A DNA stretch of 10,342 nt from Thomasclavelia sp. (lineage in GTDB: Bacteria > Bacillota_I > Bacilli_A > Erysipelotrichales > Erysipelotrichaceae). This document shows, piece by piece, positions 8,857 to 10,342 of the stretch. Both the position numbers and the translations under genes were made by a program. Each line of letters begins with the position of its first letter. The first letter of the stretch is position 1. The notes under the pieces are model-generated. The model had not been told where the DNA came from, searched no databases, and worked only from the letters and a program-made list of their open reading frames with translations. The stretch spans positions 1-10,342 of the forward strand of contig JAHHTG010000040.1 of assembly GCA_020024765.1 (NCBI GenBank). The letters run 5' to 3'.

Positions 8857-9297
8857 ATGAAATCTAAAGAGTTAAAAACCTATAACTTACCACGTGAACA
8901 AGAAATTATTCACCAATTAGAAGTTAAACCATATGCTTTTTTAGTAACTATCTTAATAATAGGTATTGCTTACATCTTTTATAATGGTTCAATTGCTTTA
9001 GTCTTGATGTCGATGTCGCTTTATGCGCTGTTCTTTTTACCTGATCGTAAACTTTTAATCTTTACCGAAGAATATATGGTCATGCAGAATAAAGCGGCTA
9101 AGGATGATTGTATTATGATTTATTATGACGAAATCATCTCTTGGCAATACATCAGATCTTCGAAGGTTGACACGTTAGTCGTAGAGCTTGAAGATGGCAC
9201 GCTTGAAAAGATTGACTGTTTTAGTAAAAGACGCGTTACTAAATATATGGAAGAATTTGCACCGAATAAGCAAATTAAAATGAAACGTAGCATTTAA
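8857..9297 (+). CDS. Small membrane protein with two helices and a possible PH-like tail
   Basis: I do not recognise this 146-residue protein as a named family. After a charged N-terminus (about 1-25) come two hydrophobic segments at about residues 26-41 and 45-62, a tight hairpin that would leave both ends in the cytoplasm. The remaining 80 residues look like short beta strands ending in a helix (IFTEEYMVMQ, IMIYYDEIISW, DTLVVELEDGT, then a Lys/Arg-rich helix). That layout resembles bacterial PH-like membrane proteins such as the YcxB type; this is an inference from layout. The frame is open upstream to about 8779, but the extended -10 ending 6 nt before ATG 8857, the KSKELK start and the absence of a ribosome binding site favour this start. 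It is monocistronic, divergent from tgt. Confidence 0.75.
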   Translation: MKSKELKTYNLPREQEIIHQLEVKPYAFLVTILIIGIAYIFYNGSIALVLMSMSLYALFFLPDRKLLIFTEEYMVMQNKAAKDDCIMIYYDEIISWQYIRSSKVDTLVVELEDGTLEKIDCFSKRRVTKYMEEFAPNKQIKMKRSI

Positions 9298-9312
9298 AAT
9301 GTTACGTTTTTT
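9283..9312 (+). terminator. Intrinsic terminator whose loop is the stop codon
   Basis: A 12-bp stem AAACGTAGCATT/AATGTTACGTTT (9283-9294 with 9298-9309, one G-U pair) encloses a 3-base loop that is exactly the TAA stop codon (9295-9297). T-rich bases continue to 9312. The coding sequence for the last four residues forms the left arm. Confidence 0.85.
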
Positions 9313-9340
9313 CAAAAATGAACCATAACGGTGTGGCTTA

Positions 9341-9360
9341 ATTTGAAAATAGTTTCAAAT
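9341..9360. repeat. Perfect inverted repeat upstream of the pyrophosphatase-like gene
   Basis: ATTTGAAA (9341-9348) and TTTCAAAT (9353-9360) form a perfect 8-bp inverted repeat with a 4-bp gap. It ends 13 bp before the -35 box of the next gene. An outer pair AACCAT (9321-9326) and ATGGTT (9359-9364) overlaps it. It has no following U-tract, so a regulator binding site is more likely than a terminator. Confidence 0.45.
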
Positions 9361-9373
9361 GGTTTGTAGTGCG

Positions 9374-9402
9374 TTTACATGTTAGTGCAAATATGATAAT
9401 AT
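9374..9402 (+). promoter_or_regulatory. Probable promoter of the pyrophosphatase-like gene
   Basis: TTTACA (9374-9379, 5 of 6 matches) is followed after 17 bp by TAATAT (9397-9402, 4 of 6). An alternative -10, GATAAT (9395-9400), would have a 15-bp spacer. The start would be near 9409, leaving about 12 nt that contain the GAGGA ribosome binding site before ATG 9421. Confidence 0.5.
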
Positions 9403-9420
9403 CTTTCTTGAGGAACTGAC

Positions 9421-9813
9421 ATGAAAGAATTAAAAAACAACGCTTATTTCTGGCAAAAACTCGATACGATTTATTTGTCATCAGATTTTACAGTTACACA
9501 AACGAAAGGTAGTGTTCATCCTGAACACCCTTATTTAAAATATCCTTGTACATATGGCTTTTTAAAAGCTTTTACAAGTGAATTAGATATGGCTTTGCCT
9601 TGTTTTAAAGGTAGTGACCCTGCTAAGGAACTTGATAAAATTGTCGTATCAGCCGATATCTTAAATAAAGATATTAAAGTTTCATTACTTGTTGGCTGTA
9701 CTGATTTAGAACAAGATGAAATCCTTCATTTCTTGAATCAAACGGATTTCCAAAAGTCAATCCTAATAAAAAGAGGGAACGAAGTTCCTTCTTGGGCCGA
9801 AACAGAAGATTAA
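9421..9813 (+). CDS. Small inorganic-pyrophosphatase-like protein, active-site aspartates missing
   Basis: This 130-residue protein resembles the short pyrophosphatase-like proteins of Firmicutes that align with family I inorganic pyrophosphatase. It keeps FWQKLD (10-15), TKGSVHPEHPYLKYP (28-42) and YPCTYGF (41-47), the last matching YPCNYGY of the E. coli enzyme. Later parts are KIVVSADIL, GCTDLEQDE (92-100) and the end ILIKRG-VPSW. The segment that should carry the metal-binding DGDPVD signature reads SELDMALP (53-60), so by eye the equivalents of Asp65, Asp67 and Asp70 are gone. It is probably not a normal pyrophosphatase; binding or regulation is possible. The start has GAGGA 6 nt upstream. 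The gene has its own promoter, a perfect inverted repeat upstream and a terminator over its stop codon. Confidence 0.7.
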   Translation: MKELKNNAYFWQKLDTIYLSSDFTVTQTKGSVHPEHPYLKYPCTYGFLKAFTSELDMALPCFKGSDPAKELDKIVVSADILNKDIKVSLLVGCTDLEQDEILHFLNQTDFQKSILIKRGNEVPSWAETED

Positions 9814-9826
9814 CTTCTGTTTTTTT
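9800..9826 (+). terminator. Intrinsic terminator enclosing the stop codon
   Basis: A 9-bp stem (9800-9808 with 9814-9822; core ACAGAAG/CTTCTGT) has loop ATTAA, whose last three bases are the TAA stop (9811-9813). Seven T follow the G at 9819, so the U-tract overlaps the right arm. The hairpin lies between two converging genes, but on the minus strand it is followed only by TTT, so it serves mainly the plus-strand gene. Confidence 0.85.
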
Positions 9827-9830
9827 ATTT

Positions 9831-10342
9831 TTAGTGAAAGTGAATAGCAATTAAAATACCAATTACTAACATACTCATTATCATTAAGATATGTAAAAGA
9901 TTGATCTCGTCTTTTAGATGTTCATCGTGATATTCTTCAAAGACAATCTCGTGATTAAGGATGCTTGGATCACTCAAATAGTTTAGAATTTCATCAACAA
10001 TTCCGGTTTTTAGAATTAATGTTCTGGCATGATGGTCAGCTTTTACGAATGTAAGACTTGTGATTTGATGATTAGATTTAATAATCACTTTATCAATCAA
10101 ATCGATATGAATAATACTTTGACTAGGAATATGCATTAAATAATGTTTAGATAATAAAACCGTCTTATCAATATTGCAGACATTGTCGATTTCTGATTTA
10201 TCATATTGGTCTTTAATTAACGTTTCTTCAAGCATTTTTTTAAATGTCATCTTAGGCAGAATTATCAAAATGAAGTAACTAGCTAAGATAAAGAAAAAAT
10301 ATGGTAAACACAAAGTTTTAAAAGTTTGTATTGCGTTATGAC
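9831..10342 (-). CDS. Membrane protein of unknown function, 5' end outside the window
   Basis: The frame runs from the right edge without a stop, reading HNAIQTFKTLCLPYFFF and onward, to TAA at 9833-9831, so the true start lies beyond 10342. About 170 codons are visible. A hydrophobic segment (LCLPYFFFILASYFILIILP) is followed by a soluble part with short strands (TVLLSKHYLMHIP, HIDLIDKVIIKS, ARTLILKTG) and a second membrane segment near the C-terminus (ILMIMSMLVIGILIAIHF). The pattern of membrane segment, then a strand-rich region with an I-x-x-I-D-KVIIK step, loosely recalls the membrane protein at 8857-9297 and bacterial PH-like domains; I cannot assign a function. It converges on the pyrophosphatase-like gene with 17 bp between stop codons. 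Confidence 0.7.
   Translation of the reverse strand, partial: HNAIQTFKTLCLPYFFFILASYFILIILPKMTFKKMLEETLIKDQYDKSEIDNVCNIDKTVLLSKHYLMHIPSQSIIHIDLIDKVIIKSNHQITSLTFVKADHHARTLILKTGIVDEILNYLSDPSILNHEIVFEEYHDEHLKDEINLLHILMIMSMLVIGILIAIHFH

Overview
This is a low-GC (roughly 35-40%, judged by eye) Gram-positive genome fragment. It uses the standard code: tryptophans are TGG, and the stops I checked are TAA or TAG. AGGAGG-type ribosome binding sites, a Firmicutes-type long S12 and QueH used as the epoxyqueuosine reductase all point to Bacillota. The protein sequences look most like Erysipelotrichia to me; that last step is a judgement from memory and was not searched.

Layout. Positions 1-1001 (minus strand) hold a HAD phosphatase followed one base later by the start of a DUF2974/Mbeg1-like alpha/beta-hydrolase protein that runs off the left edge. 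Positions 1045-5504 (minus) are the canonical str operon rpsL-rpsG-fusA-tuf. It has a good promoter and a roughly 100-nt leader with two hairpins before rpsL, a probable extra promoter before tuf and a clear terminator after tuf. Positions 5505-5751 are AT-rich DNA without a gene. Positions 5752-5914 hold a single tRNA-Arg(UCU) gene with an encoded CCA, its own terminator and a probable promoter. Positions 5947-8853 (minus) are a tight queuosine operon tgt-queA-queH with overlapping cistrons, ending in a terminator. Positions 8842-9826 (plus) hold two small monocistronic genes: a two-helix membrane protein with a possible PH-like tail, and a pyrophosphatase-like protein that seems to have lost its metal-binding aspartates. 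Positions 9831-10342 (minus) are a membrane protein whose 5' end lies beyond the window.

Functions. Most of the window serves translation: two ribosomal proteins, two elongation GTPases, one tRNA and three enzymes that build queuosine at the wobble position of GUN-anticodon tRNAs. Tgt inserts preQ1, QueA adds the epoxycyclopentane ring from S-adenosylmethionine, and QueH reduces epoxyqueuosine to queuosine. No preQ1 synthesis or uptake gene is present here, so the precursor must come from elsewhere.

The main points of interest are regulatory and structural. A symmetric pair of extended -10 elements forms one divergent promoter between tgt and the small membrane gene. Two genes have a -10 hexamer exactly 6 nt before ATG and no Shine-Dalgarno, which suggests leaderless mRNAs. 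Three intrinsic terminators are built over the stop codon of their gene. The pyrophosphatase-like protein looks like a pseudoenzyme. I see no mobile element, CRISPR array, defence system or origin, and nothing I would call a whole new biological system.
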